The notes below the pieces were generated by a model, which searched no databases, was not told where the DNA came from, and was given only the letters and a program-made list of their open reading frames with translations. From NCBI GenBank assembly GCA_963790085.1, contig CAWBNH010000010.1, positions 1 through 47,197 of the forward strand: DNA of 47,197 nt, given 5' to 3'. Positions within the stretch are counted from its first letter, which is position 1; every line of letters starts with the position of its first letter. This document shows positions 30,158-38,078 of this stretch, piece after piece. The translations under genes were made by a program, and so were the position numbers. This DNA is from CAXMST01 sp963790085 (GTDB lineage Bacteria > Actinomycetota > Thermoleophilia > Solirubrobacterales > 70-9).

Positions 30158-30928
30158 GTGAGGGCGACCCTGTTCGTGATACCCGGATCGCATCCGGCGA
30201 TGGCCGCCCGCCTGATGCTCGAGCGCAAGGGCATCGACTACCGCCGGATCGACCTGGTGCCGGTGATCTCGAAGGGGATCCTCCGCGTCGCCGGCTTCCC
30301 GGGAGTGACGGTCCCTGCGATGAGACTGGACGGCGCGCGGATTCAGGGCACCGGCGCGATCGCCCGCGCCCTCGACCGCGCCGTGCCGGAGCCGCCGCTG
30401 CTCCCCGACGACCCCGAGCGGCGGCGCGAGGTCGAGGCGGCGGAGCGCTGGGCCGACGAGACCCTGCAGCCGCTCGCTCGACGCCTGATCTGGAACATCC
30501 TCGCCCGCGATCCGCGCGGTCGTCGCAGCTACCTCGAGGGCGCGCGGCTCGGCCTGCCGGTGGCGTTGGCGGCGAAGACAGCGCCGCCGCTCGTATACCT
30601 CTCGAAACGCTTCAACGAGGCCGATGACGACCAGGTCCGCCGCGACCTCGAGGCGCTCCCCGCTCTGCTCGACCGGGTCGACGAGCTGCTGGCCTCGGGC
30701 GTGATCGGCGGCGACGATCTCAACGTCGCCGACTTCCAGATCGCGACCAGCCTGCGCCTGTTGATGACCCTCGACGACGCCCGCCCCGCCTTCGCGGGCC
30801 GCCCCTGCGGCGACTACGCGCTGTCGCTGGTCCCCGAGTATCCGGGATACGCGCCGGCGGCCCTGCCGGACGAGTGGAAGAGCGCCCTGATCGAGGCCGC
30901 ACCCGCCGCCGGGCGCGAGGGGAGCTAG
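30158..30928 (+). CDS. Glutathione S-transferase-like protein
   Basis: This 256-aa protein begins VRATLFVIPGSHPAMAARLM, a thioredoxin-fold strand with a Ser in the usual active-site position, then GIDYRRIDL, GVTVPAMRLDGARIQGTGAI (cis-Pro and gamma-glutamyl-binding segment) and an all-helical C-terminal domain (ERWADETLQPLARRLIW, DDLNVADFQIATSLRLLM). Actinobacteria often use mycothiol instead of glutathione, so the thiol cofactor is uncertain. GTG 30158 is chosen because of the -10 box 7 nt upstream. Its stop shares CTAG with the convergent folK stop (4-bp overlap). Confidence 0.75.
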   Translation: MRATLFVIPGSHPAMAARLMLERKGIDYRRIDLVPVISKGILRVAGFPGVTVPAMRLDGARIQGTGAIARALDRAVPEPPLLPDDPERRREVEAAERWADETLQPLARRLIWNILARDPRGRRSYLEGARLGLPVALAAKTAPPLVYLSKRFNEADDDQVRRDLEALPALLDRVDELLASGVIGGDDLNVADFQIATSLRLLMTLDDARPAFAGRPCGDYALSLVPEYPGYAPAALPDEWKSALIEAAPAAGREGS

Positions 30929-31437
30929 GCCGCCCCGAGCCGGCCGACCCGCTCGACGCGCTCGGCCTCCAGGCCGGCCAGCACGTCGGCCAGCTCGGTC
31001 CCGTCCGGCAGCAGCGCCGCCGGGTCGAGCTCGAGCAGCGGCTCGAGCACGAAACGCCGCTCGGTGATCGCCGCGTGCGGGATCGTCAGCCGCGGGAGCT
31101 CGACGGTGATCTCGCCGAGCAGCAGGATGTCGACGTCCAACGGCCGCGGGCCATGCCGGGGGCCGCCGGCGAGGCGACCGCGCTCGCGCTCGATCCGCTT
31201 GCAGAGGTCGAGCAGCCGTTCGGGCTCGAGGTCGGTCCTGATCGCGACCACCGCGTTGAGGAAGTCGGGCTGGCTCTGCTCGTACTCACCGACCGGCGCC
31301 GTCTCGTACAGCGAGGAGACCGCGTCGACGAGCACCCCGGCCCGGCGGAGCTCGGCGATCGCCGCCCGCAGGTGGGCGGGTCGATCACCCAGGTTCGAGC
31401 CCAGTCCGAGGTAGCCCCGTCGCTCGACCGCGCTCAA
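30925..31437 (-). CDS. folK: 2-amino-4-hydroxy-6-hydroxymethyldihydropteridine diphosphokinase
   Basis: This 170-aa enzyme transfers pyrophosphate from ATP to the pterin alcohol in folate synthesis. GYLGLGSNLGDRPAHLRAAI is the opening signature, SSLYETAPVGEYEQSQPDFLNAV the pterin loop, and GPRHGPRPLDVDILLLG (about 104-120) the Mg-binding D-x-D motif. IPHAAITERRFVLEPLLEL follows. It starts at TTG 31437, overlapping the folB stop (TTGA, 4 bp). The three fol genes form one cluster. Confidence 0.96.
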   Translation of the reverse strand: MSAVERRGYLGLGSNLGDRPAHLRAAIAELRRAGVLVDAVSSLYETAPVGEYEQSQPDFLNAVVAIRTDLEPERLLDLCKRIERERGRLAGGPRHGPRPLDVDILLLGEITVELPRLTIPHAAITERRFVLEPLLELDPAALLPDGTELADVLAGLEAERVERVGRLGAA

Positions 31438-31802
31438 CCGGCGCTCCGGGCGACCCTGACGGCGACGTGGCCGACCTGCTGCGGCATCGGCGGCTCCGGC
31501 TTCGCCACGCGCACACCGACCTCGGCGCACTCGCCGGCGGCGAGGATCTGCTCGGCAATGCTCGCCGCGAGCCGCTCCAGCGTCCGGTGTGGCCCGGCCG
31601 TCGCGATCCGCTCCGCCAGCGCGGCGATCTCCGCGTAGTCGACCGTGTCGTCGATCGCGTCGGTCTCGGTCGCGGCCGCGTCGCCGGGAATCAGGTCGAT
31701 GTCGATCAACAGCGGCCGGTCGACCTCCAGCTCGGCATCGGTGACGCCGATCCGGGCAAGCACGCGGAGGGCCCGCAGCTCGATCCAGACATCGTCGGCC
31801 AT
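31434..31802 (-). CDS. folB: Dihydroneopterin aldolase
   Basis: This 122-aa protein converts dihydroneopterin to the hydroxymethyl pterin used by FolK. IELRALRVLARIGVTDAELE is the N-terminal strand with the substrate-binding region. DDTVDYAEIAALAERIA and RTLERLAASIAEQIL carry the usual Tyr and Glu positions, and VRVAKPEPPMPQQVGHVAVRV the catalytic Lys-Pro motif. ATG 31802 lies 6 nt after GATAAT, which itself contains the folP stop. Overlaps folK by 4 bp. Confidence 0.95.
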   Translation of the reverse strand: MADDVWIELRALRVLARIGVTDAELEVDRPLLIDIDLIPGDAAATETDAIDDTVDYAEIAALAERIATAGPHRTLERLAASIAEQILAAGECAEVGVRVAKPEPPMPQQVGHVAVRVARSAG

Positions 31803-31814
31803 GCGGCGATTATC
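31803..31814 (-). promoter_or_regulatory. -10 box of a leaderless promoter for folB-folK, overlapping the folP stop
   Basis: GATAAT (31814-31809, minus), 6 nt, ATG 31802. The TAA stop of folP is 31812-31810. Confidence 0.45.
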
Positions 31815-32625
31815 CCGCCCGCCGCCACGGGCGCCCCGCGATCGCGGCCGCGATCGTGACCGCATCCCGCGTCGCGGCCACCTCGTGCACGCGAAGCACA
31901 TCGGCTCCGGAGAGCAGGCCGAGCACGTTCGAGGCGATCGTCCCGCCGAGGCGCTGATCGACGTCGCGGCCGGTGAGCCTGCCGATGAAGCTCTTGCGCG
32001 AGGTGCCCAGCACGATCGGGCGCCCGAGCTCGCGCAGCTCAGCGAGGCGCCGGATCAGCTCGAGGTTGTGCTCGACCGTCTTCCCGAAGCCGATTCCGGG
32101 ATCGACCCAGATCCGCCGTTCATCGATCCCCGCCTCGATCGCGCGCTCGAGCCGCTCCGCGAGAAAGCCCCGAACGTCGTCGACTACGTCACCGTAGGTT
32201 GGGCGCTCCTGCATCGTTCGCGGCGAGCCCTGCATGTGCATCAGCACGACCCCGCAGCCCCTGTCCGCGAGCAGCGGGGCCATCTCGTCGTCGGCGAGCG
32301 CCGTGACATCGTTGACGATCTCGGCCCCGGCATCGAGAGCCCGGGCCGCGACCAGCGGCTTCGACGTGTCGATCGAGACCGTGGCGCCCGCTGCCGCCAG
32401 ACCCTCGACCACGCGGATCACCCGCCGCGACTCCTCCTCGGCGTCAACCGCTGCGGCGCCCGGGCGCGTCGATTCGCCACCGACGTCGACGATCTCGGCG
32501 CCCTGCTCCAGCATCGAGCGCCCGTGGTCGATCGCCCGCTCGGCGTCGAGGAACTCGCCACCGTCCGAGAACGAGTCCGGCGTGACGTTGACGATCCCCA
32601 TGATCCGGGGCGCGGGGGCAGCCAT
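31810..32625 (-). CDS. folP: Dihydropteroate synthase
   Basis: This protein of about 271 aa joins the pterin diphosphate to p-aminobenzoate. RIMGIVNVTPDSFSDGGEF (about 8-26) is the pterin-binding start and EIVDVGGESTRPGA the second loop. TVSIDTSKPLVAARALDAGA, IVNDVTAL and VVLMHMQGSPRTMQ, IWVDPGIGFGKTVEHNLELI, then PIVLGTSRKSFIGRLTG and VLRVHEVAATRDAV, complete the TIM barrel. I chose ATG 32625; a longer frame to 32688 would begin inside the palindromic element downstream of ftsH. No pab genes are nearby. Confidence 0.95.
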   Translation of the reverse strand: MAAPAPRIMGIVNVTPDSFSDGGEFLDAERAIDHGRSMLEQGAEIVDVGGESTRPGAAAVDAEEESRRVIRVVEGLAAAGATVSIDTSKPLVAARALDAGAEIVNDVTALADDEMAPLLADRGCGVVLMHMQGSPRTMQERPTYGDVVDDVRGFLAERLERAIEAGIDERRIWVDPGIGFGKTVEHNLELIRRLAELRELGRPIVLGTSRKSFIGRLTGRDVDQRLGGTIASNVLGLLSGADVLRVHEVAATRDAVTIAAAIAGRPWRRAG

Positions 32626-32674
32626 CTCGGAGATTGAACCAGCCCGGGGGTCGGGCGCCCGTCGTGAGGGGAAC

Positions 32675-32709
32675 GTTTCCCACGTCATCTGTGGGAAACG
32701 GTGCGCTCG
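32675..32709 (+). repeat. 35-bp hairpin element, copy A
   Basis: Arms GTTTCCCAC and GTGGGAAAC around loop GTCATCT, then GGTGCGCTCG, ending exactly at the ftsH stop codon. Including one more base each side the stem is 10 bp and perfect. Copy B is at 43427-43461. It could also act as a terminator or processing hairpin for ftsH. Confidence 0.75.
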
Positions 32710-34680
32710 TCAGTCGGAGCGCATCTCGGCGGCGCCACCGGCGAACCCGGGACGCGGCCGCGGGCTCGGGCGCACGCCCTCGCGGCCGCTCCCCTTCTCC
32801 ACCTCGGCCTCAGGCTCCTCCGCGACGCTGCCCGGCTCCTCGGCCTCGTCGGCGCCGAACACGTCCTCCTCGCTGACCCCGTCGAGCAGGGCCGCGAACT
32901 CCTTGGCGCCGATCGTCTCGCGCTCGAGCAGGATCTTCGAGATCCGCTCGAGCCCCTCGCGATGCTCGGAGAGGATGTCCTTCGCGGTCTGGTGGGCCTC
33001 CTCGACGACCCGGCGGATCTCGGTGTCGATCTCGCGCGCGATCTCGTCGGAGTAGTCGGGCTCCGAGGACATGTCGCGGCCGAGGAAGGGCTGGCTCTGA
33101 TCGTGGCCGAAGACCCGGGGCCCGAGCCGTTCGGACATCCCGTAGCGCATCACCATCTGCTTGGCGGTGGCGGTGACCTTCTCGAGATCGTTCGAGGCGC
33201 CGGTGGTGATCTCGCTGAAGACGATCTCCTCCGCGGCGCGACCGCCGAGCGTCATCGCCATCGTGTCGGCCAGCTCGGCGCGGGTCGTCAGGAACTTGTC
33301 CTCGGTCGGCAGGCTGATCGTGTAGCCGAGCGCCTGTCCGCGGCTGATGATCGAGACCTTGTGAACGGGATCGCAGTTCGGCAGCACGTGGCCGACGATC
33401 GCGTGGCCCATCTCGTGGTAGGCGGTGATCAGTCGCTCCTTCTCGCTCATCACGCGGGTCTTCTTCTCGGGCCCGGCGATCACGCGCATGATCCCCTCCT
33501 CGAGCTCCTCCATCGTGATCTCGCGGTTCCCCTTGCGCGCGGTCAGCAGCGCCGCCTCGTTGATCAGGTTGGCGAGGTCGGCGCCGGTGAAGCCCGGGGT
33601 CTGGCCGGCAAGCACGTCGAGGTCGAGCTCGGAGGCGAGCGGCTTGCCGCGCGTGTGGACCTCGAGGATCTTCTTGCGACCCTTGCGGTCGGGCCGATCG
33701 ACGACGACCTGGCGGTCGAAGCGGCCCGGCCGCAGCAGCGCCGGGTCGAGGATGTCGGGCCGGTTGGTCGCGGCGATCAGGATGATGTTGTCCTTCATCT
33801 CGAAGCCGTCCATCTCGACGAGCAGCTGGTTCAGCGTCTGCTCGCGCTCGTCGTGACCGCCACCCATGCCGGCGCCGCGGTGGCGACCGACGGCGTCGAT
33901 CTCGTCCATGAAGATGATGCAGGGGGAGTTCTGCTTCGCCTGCTCGAAGAGGTCGCGGACGCGGCTCGCACCGACGCCGACGAACATCTCGACGAAGTCG
34001 GAGCCGGAGATCGAGAAGAACGGCACCCCCGCCTCCCCCGCGACCGCGCGGGCGAGCAGCGTCTTGCCGGTGCCGGGCGGGCCGTAGAGCAGGACGCCCT
34101 TCGGAATCCTCGCGCCGAGGGCCTGGAACTTCTTCGGGTTCTCGAGGAACTCCTTGATCTCATGCAGTTCCTGGACGGCCTCGTCGACCCCGGCGACGTC
34201 GCGGAAGGTGATCTTCGGAGCGTCGACGGACATCCGCTTGGCGCGCGACTTGCCGAAGTTCATCACCCTTGAGCCGCCGCCCTGCATCTGGTTCATCAGG
34301 AAGATCCAGAAGGCGAGAATCAGCACGAACGGAAGGATGTAGGTGAGCAGGCTGAGGATCGAGGAGCCGCCCTTGCCCTCGACCGCGGTCTCGATGTTCT
34401 GGCGCTCGAGCGTGTTGACGAGCTCCTGCTCGGTGTTGTCGGGGTAGCCGGTCGAGTACTCGTTCCCGTCGGTCTCGATCACCTTGAGCGTGTTGTCGTT
34501 GGTCTTGATCTCGACCGACTCGATGCTCGACGCCCCGTCGCCGTTGATCTGGGCGACGAACTCCGAGTAGGTCGGCTGCTCCTCCTCGGTCGTCGGCGAG
34601 ATGATCCGCTGCGCGAAGAACGCGAGCACGATCACGATCAGGATCGGCACCAGGGCGCCGCTGCGCGAAACGCGTCTCAT
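32710..34680 (-). CDS. ftsH: ATP-dependent zinc metalloprotease FtsH
   Basis: This 656-aa membrane AAA+ protease has TM1 at about 9-27 (ALVPILIVIVLAFFAQRI) and TM2 at about 110-131 (ILPFVLILAFWIFLM), with an extracytoplasmic domain between. The AAA module shows Walker A GPPGTGKTLLARAVAG, Walker B CIIFMDEIDAVG and the second region of homology PALLRPGRFDRQVV. The zinc site is AYHEMGHAIVGHVL (HEMGH; HEAGH is commoner). The C-terminal 60 residues are acidic and end GGAAEMRSD. It degrades membrane and regulatory proteins. It lies between hpt and folP as in Bacillus. Confidence 0.97.
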   Translation of the reverse strand: MRRVSRSGALVPILIVIVLAFFAQRIISPTTEEEQPTYSEFVAQINGDGASSIESVEIKTNDNTLKVIETDGNEYSTGYPDNTEQELVNTLERQNIETAVEGKGGSSILSLLTYILPFVLILAFWIFLMNQMQGGGSRVMNFGKSRAKRMSVDAPKITFRDVAGVDEAVQELHEIKEFLENPKKFQALGARIPKGVLLYGPPGTGKTLLARAVAGEAGVPFFSISGSDFVEMFVGVGASRVRDLFEQAKQNSPCIIFMDEIDAVGRHRGAGMGGGHDEREQTLNQLLVEMDGFEMKDNIILIAATNRPDILDPALLRPGRFDRQVVVDRPDRKGRKKILEVHTRGKPLASELDLDVLAGQTPGFTGADLANLINEAALLTARKGNREITMEELEEGIMRVIAGPEKKTRVMSEKERLITAYHEMGHAIVGHVLPNCDPVHKVSIISRGQALGYTISLPTEDKFLTTRAELADTMAMTLGGRAAEEIVFSEITTGASNDLEKVTATAKQMVMRYGMSERLGPRVFGHDQSQPFLGRDMSSEPDYSDEIAREIDTEIRRVVEEAHQTAKDILSEHREGLERISKILLERETIGAKEFAALLDGVSEEDVFGADEAEEPGSVAEEPEAEVEKGSGREGVRPSPRPRPGFAGGAAEMRSD

Positions 34681-34751
34681 CGCTCAGGCTCGCTGTTGGA
34701 AATGCTGCAAATACGCATCATCAAGGGGATCCCCCGATCCGCCTGACGTTC

Positions 34752-34757
34752 AGCGTA
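34752..34757 (-). promoter_or_regulatory. ftsH promoter -10 box
   Basis: TACGCT (34757-34752, minus), identical to the boxes at 6517 and 26272. The predicted start near 34745 gives a leader of about 65 nt. Confidence 0.35.
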
Positions 34758-34800
34758 CCAGGGTGCCTCAGCGCCTCCTAAAGCCCTGCCGGCACTGGGA

Positions 34801-35346
34801 TCAGTGGTTCAGGACCGCCACGTAGTCGAGGTTCCGGTGTCGCTGCGCGTGGTCGAGCCCGTAGCCGATCGCAAAGCAGTTCGGGATCTCGAAGCCGACG
34901 TAGCGGACCGGGAGATCGACGCGTCGCCGTTCGGGCTTGGTCAGCAGCGCGCAGACCTCCAACGAGCCCGGGTCGCGGGCGCGGAGATTGCGCAGCAGGT
35001 AGTTGAGGGTCAAGCCGGAATCGATGATGTCCTCGACGATCAGCACGTCGCGCGCGGCGATCGGGGTGTCGAGGTCCTTGAGGATCCGGACGACCCCGCT
35101 CGAGTCGGTCGCCGATCCGTAGCTGGAGACGGCCATGAAGTCGACCTCGCAGGGGGTGGCGATCGCTCGCATCAGGTCCGCCATGAACATCACGGCGCCC
35201 TTGAGAATGCCGACGAGGACGAGGTCGCGATCGGCGTAGTCACGATCGATCTCGGCCGCCAACTCACCGATCCTGCGATGGAGATCCTCGCTCGAGACGA
35301 GCACCTCTCCGATCTCGGAGTCACTGGAGCCGGCCGGTCCCTTCAT
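34801..35346 (-). CDS. hpt: Hypoxanthine phosphoribosyltransferase
   Basis: This 181-aa purine-salvage enzyme converts hypoxanthine or guanine plus PRPP to IMP or GMP. LVLVGILKGAVMFMADLMRA (about 43-62) is the pyrophosphate loop, DFMAVSSYGSATDSSGVVRI the flexible loop, and VLIVEDIIDSGLTLNYLLRNL (about 99-119) the PRPP-binding motif. VDLPVRYVGFEIPNCFAIGYGLDHAQRHRNLDYVAVL is the typical C-terminus. ATG 35346 lies 7 nt after TAGACT, suggesting a leaderless transcript starting just behind tilS. Confidence 0.96.
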   Translation of the reverse strand: MKGPAGSSDSEIGEVLVSSEDLHRRIGELAAEIDRDYADRDLVLVGILKGAVMFMADLMRAIATPCEVDFMAVSSYGSATDSSGVVRILKDLDTPIAARDVLIVEDIIDSGLTLNYLLRNLRARDPGSLEVCALLTKPERRRVDLPVRYVGFEIPNCFAIGYGLDHAQRHRNLDYVAVLNH

Positions 35347-35359
35347 CGCGGCCAGTCTA
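35347..35359 (-). promoter_or_regulatory. -10 box of a leaderless promoter for hpt
   Basis: TAGACT (35359-35354, minus), 7 nt, ATG 35346. A TATATC lies directly upstream of the box. Confidence 0.45.
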
Positions 35360-35372
35360 GATATAGAGACCC

Positions 35373-36749
35373 CTACTCAGCCGCTGCCCCGGGCGAGCCG
35401 GGACCGGGAAGGGCGCGGGCGGTGATCACGGCAGACCGCGCGGAGCCCGGGCTGAGCCGGAACTCGTCCGAGACGGCGACGCCCGCGACCCAGGCGATCC
35501 GCTCACCGGCGACGAGCACGGGCAGGCGGTGCCGGAGGGAGCGCGGAACGCCGTGGTCGGTGAACAGGTCCTGGAGCGACTTCGTCCCACCGAGGCCCAG
35601 TGGCCGGATCCGATCGCCCTCACGCCAGCAGCGGATCTCGACCTCACCGCCAAGCCGCTCGGCGTCGAGCGTCGCAAGCTCGGGGCCCTGCGGCTCGACG
35701 TCGCCGCCCGCGAGCACGGCCCTGATCTCCCAGTCGCCGTAGCGGGCGCTGCCTGGGATCTGCAGGCGCACCGCCTCCGGCAGCGGGCGCTCGCCCTCGG
35801 TCGCAAACCTGACCGTGCCGGCTTCCGCGATCGCCTCGAGCCCGCGTCCGAGCTCGAGGGTGCCGCCCTCGGGGTCGGCGGCAAGCCGCAGGATCTCCCC
35901 GGCGCGGGCGCGGCCGATCCGCACCGGTCGGCCGCCCGCTGCCGACTCGGCGAGCGCGGTCAGCACCGCCCGCCGCAGCGCTGGGGCCATCGTCGCCAGC
36001 TCCTCGTGGCGGATCGGGGCGCCCGCGCCGGAGCCGGCCGCGGCGATCGCCTCCGCCGCCAGCCCCTGGATCAACTCCGCGTCCTCCGCCAGCTCGGCGC
36101 GGGTCTCGGCGACGTTGCGCTCGAACTCGGGACCGATCTCCTCGAGCAGCGGCACGATCTCCTCGCGGACCCTGTTCCGCGCGAACAGCGGCAGCGCGTT
36201 GCTGGGGTCATCCGCGAACGGCAGGCCGCCGACGGCTGCGATTCGCCGCGTCCGCTCGCGCGGAATCGCGAGCATCGGCCTGACCACGCGCCCGTTGCGC
36301 TGCGCCAGGCCGAGCAGCGCCCGTGAGCCCGGCGAGACCGCGAGCCGGTAGAGCAGCGTCTCGGCAGCGTCGGTGCGGGTGTGACCGGTTGCGATCCAGT
36401 CGGCCCCGAGCCTGGCGCGGAGGCGCTCAGCCGCCTCATAGCGCAAGGCCCGGGCCCGACCCTGCAGGTTGCCGCCCTCGATCGACGGCCGCTCGATGCG
36501 CAGGTCGATGCGCAGCTTCGCGCAGAGCGCCCGCGCGGCCTCCTCGCCGCGGGCCGCCCCCTCGGACAGCCCGTAGTTGAGATGGATCGCCGAGACCGAC
36601 TGCGGACCGCAGATTCGAACCAGGGCATCGGTCAGACAGGCGGAGTCGGCACCGCCTGAGAGCATCACGACACCGTCGCTGCCGCGGCCGATCAGGCCGG
36701 ATGCCGCGACCTCGCCGGCGAACTCATCGAGGATCTCGGATTCCTTCAT
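35373..36749 (-). CDS. tilS: tRNA(Ile)-lysidine synthase
   Basis: This 458-aa protein modifies C34 of the minor tRNA-Ile to lysidine. GVVMLSGGADSACLTDALVRI (about 25-45) is the PP-loop (SGGxDS) that binds ATP; HLNYGLSEGAARGEEAARALCA replaces the usual N-H-G-L-R segment. DWIATGHTRTDAAETLLYRLA (about 115-135) is the second motif, and RPMLAIPRERTRRIA follows. The C-terminal part contains LGGTKSLQDLFTDHGVPRSLRHRLPVL, the TilS C-terminal domain. ATG 36749 lies 8 nt after TATGAT. The tilS-hpt-ftsH order is shared with Bacillus. Confidence 0.95.
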   Translation of the reverse strand: MKESEILDEFAGEVAASGLIGRGSDGVVMLSGGADSACLTDALVRICGPQSVSAIHLNYGLSEGAARGEEAARALCAKLRIDLRIERPSIEGGNLQGRARALRYEAAERLRARLGADWIATGHTRTDAAETLLYRLAVSPGSRALLGLAQRNGRVVRPMLAIPRERTRRIAAVGGLPFADDPSNALPLFARNRVREEIVPLLEEIGPEFERNVAETRAELAEDAELIQGLAAEAIAAAGSGAGAPIRHEELATMAPALRRAVLTALAESAAGGRPVRIGRARAGEILRLAADPEGGTLELGRGLEAIAEAGTVRFATEGERPLPEAVRLQIPGSARYGDWEIRAVLAGGDVEPQGPELATLDAERLGGEVEIRCWREGDRIRPLGLGGTKSLQDLFTDHGVPRSLRHRLPVLVAGERIAWVAGVAVSDEFRLSPGSARSAVITARALPGPGSPGAAAE

Positions 36750-36763
36750 CCGCGACGATCATA
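36750..36763 (-). promoter_or_regulatory. -10 box of a leaderless promoter for tilS
   Basis: TATGAT (36763-36758, minus), 8 nt, ATG 36749. Confidence 0.45.
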
Positions 36764-36786
36764 GGCCGCGCGCAGGCGTCGACCGC

Positions 36787-38022
36787 TCAGCCGGAGACCC
36801 GCGGTCGCGCTGCGGTGAACAGCTCGGTCGGCTCCGGGAAGCCCTTCAGGTCGACCGCGCCGATCGGCTCGAACTCGAGCAGCTCCGAGGATCCGATCTC
36901 GTCGACGACGCTCCTGGTGAGGAGGACCTCGCCGGCCATCGCGCGGGCGGCGATCCGGTGAGTCAGGTTGACCTCCAGCCCGTAGTAGTCGCCGTCTCGA
37001 TAGACGGCGCGGCCGAAATGAAGGCCGGCCCGCGGCCGCGGCCGCTCGGTGAACAGCGTCAGAAAGCCGACCGCCCAGTCGGTCAGCATCGCCGGGTCCG
37101 GCGAGACGACCATCACCTCATCGCCGATCGTCTTCACGATCGTCGCCTCGACCGGCAGGGTCGCCTCGACCGTCTCGACGAACCGCTCGACGAGATCGAG
37201 CGCCTCGACGTCCCCCTGCTCCTCCATGTACCTGGTGAAGCCCGTCAGGTCGACGAAGCAGAACGCCATCGAGACCGTCCCGGCCGCCCTGCGATCGAGG
37301 CCGAGGTCGGACTCCATGTGGCCGACCACGTCCTGCTCGAGGTAGTGCCGCAGGTAGCGCTTGTGGACGTAGTCGGTCAGCGGAGCCATCGCCGGGAAGA
37401 GCCGCTCGGCCAGGGCGCTCATCTCCTCGGCCATCTCGAGCGGCGGCATCCCGTCATCGATCAGCGGCTCGTGCACGTAGAGGTGGAAGAGACGCACCTC
37501 GGCCTCGGCGATCCGGCGCATCGACTGCGCGTAGACCCGGACCAGCTGCAGCAGGGCGACGAGCGGAAGCCCCGAGTCGAGCACCTGCTTGATGATCCGC
37601 AAGGCCTCGAGGTCGTCATCGGAGAGCCGGTCCGCGTTTGCGACGGGGACGCCAAGCAGGGTCATCACCCGCTCGACCAGCTCGTCCTCGAGGCCCAACA
37701 GCTCGGCTGCCTCGCGCCGGCCCCGGCCCCGCTCGGGCGACGGCAGCAGGTCCTCGACGTAGCCGAAAGCGAGCCGTCCGTCGCGGACCGCCGAGCGAAT
37801 CTCCCGGAGCGAGTAGCCGCGGGCGCGCATCCTCGCCACGACCCGTGCCTGAGCCGCCGCCGCCGGCGTCCAACGCCCGCGCCGCACCGGCACCACGCGC
37901 TCCGCGGCCCAACGCTGCAGCGTCGACTCGGAGACTCCCGCCCGGCGAGCCGCCTCACGCAAGGAGATCGGGCCCGAGCCGCTGCCGGCGACGGCGTCGT
38001 CGGGCGGAGCCGGGTCAGGCAA
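36787..38022 (-). CDS. MerR-type HTH fused to class III adenylate/guanylate cyclase
   Basis: This 411-aa protein starts at TTG 38022. Residues about 14-80 form a MerR-like winged helix: LREAARRAGVSESTLQRWA, VPVRRGRWTPAAAAQARVV, MRARGYSLREIRSAVRDG. Residues about 95-235 are helical, without a clear family. The cyclase domain (about 245-405) has CFVDLTGFTRYM (first metal Asp, near 255), TIVKTIGDEVMVV (Lys and second metal Asp, near 297), RAGLHFGRAVYRDGDYYG, VNLTHRIAARA (transition-state Asn and Arg) and VDLKGFPEPTELF. All key catalytic positions appear present, so it should be active, probably making cAMP. Direct coupling of DNA binding and cyclase in one chain is the notable point. Confidence 0.82.
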   Translation of the reverse strand: MPDPAPPDDAVAGSGSGPISLREAARRAGVSESTLQRWAAERVVPVRRGRWTPAAAAQARVVARMRARGYSLREIRSAVRDGRLAFGYVEDLLPSPERGRGRREAAELLGLEDELVERVMTLLGVPVANADRLSDDDLEALRIIKQVLDSGLPLVALLQLVRVYAQSMRRIAEAEVRLFHLYVHEPLIDDGMPPLEMAEEMSALAERLFPAMAPLTDYVHKRYLRHYLEQDVVGHMESDLGLDRRAAGTVSMAFCFVDLTGFTRYMEEQGDVEALDLVERFVETVEATLPVEATIVKTIGDEVMVVSPDPAMLTDWAVGFLTLFTERPRPRAGLHFGRAVYRDGDYYGLEVNLTHRIAARAMAGEVLLTRSVVDEIGSSELLEFEPIGAVDLKGFPEPTELFTAARPRVSG

Positions 38023-38078
38023 GGCAGGGCCTAGGGGCCAGGGGGCCCCGGCTCTCCGCAGGCCCGATCCCGAGGCGG

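Noticed and set aside
32626..32688. Longer FolP N-terminus beginning at 32688.
   Set aside because: The added residues would be encoded by the hairpin repeat downstream of ftsH and have no counterpart in dihydropteroate synthases.
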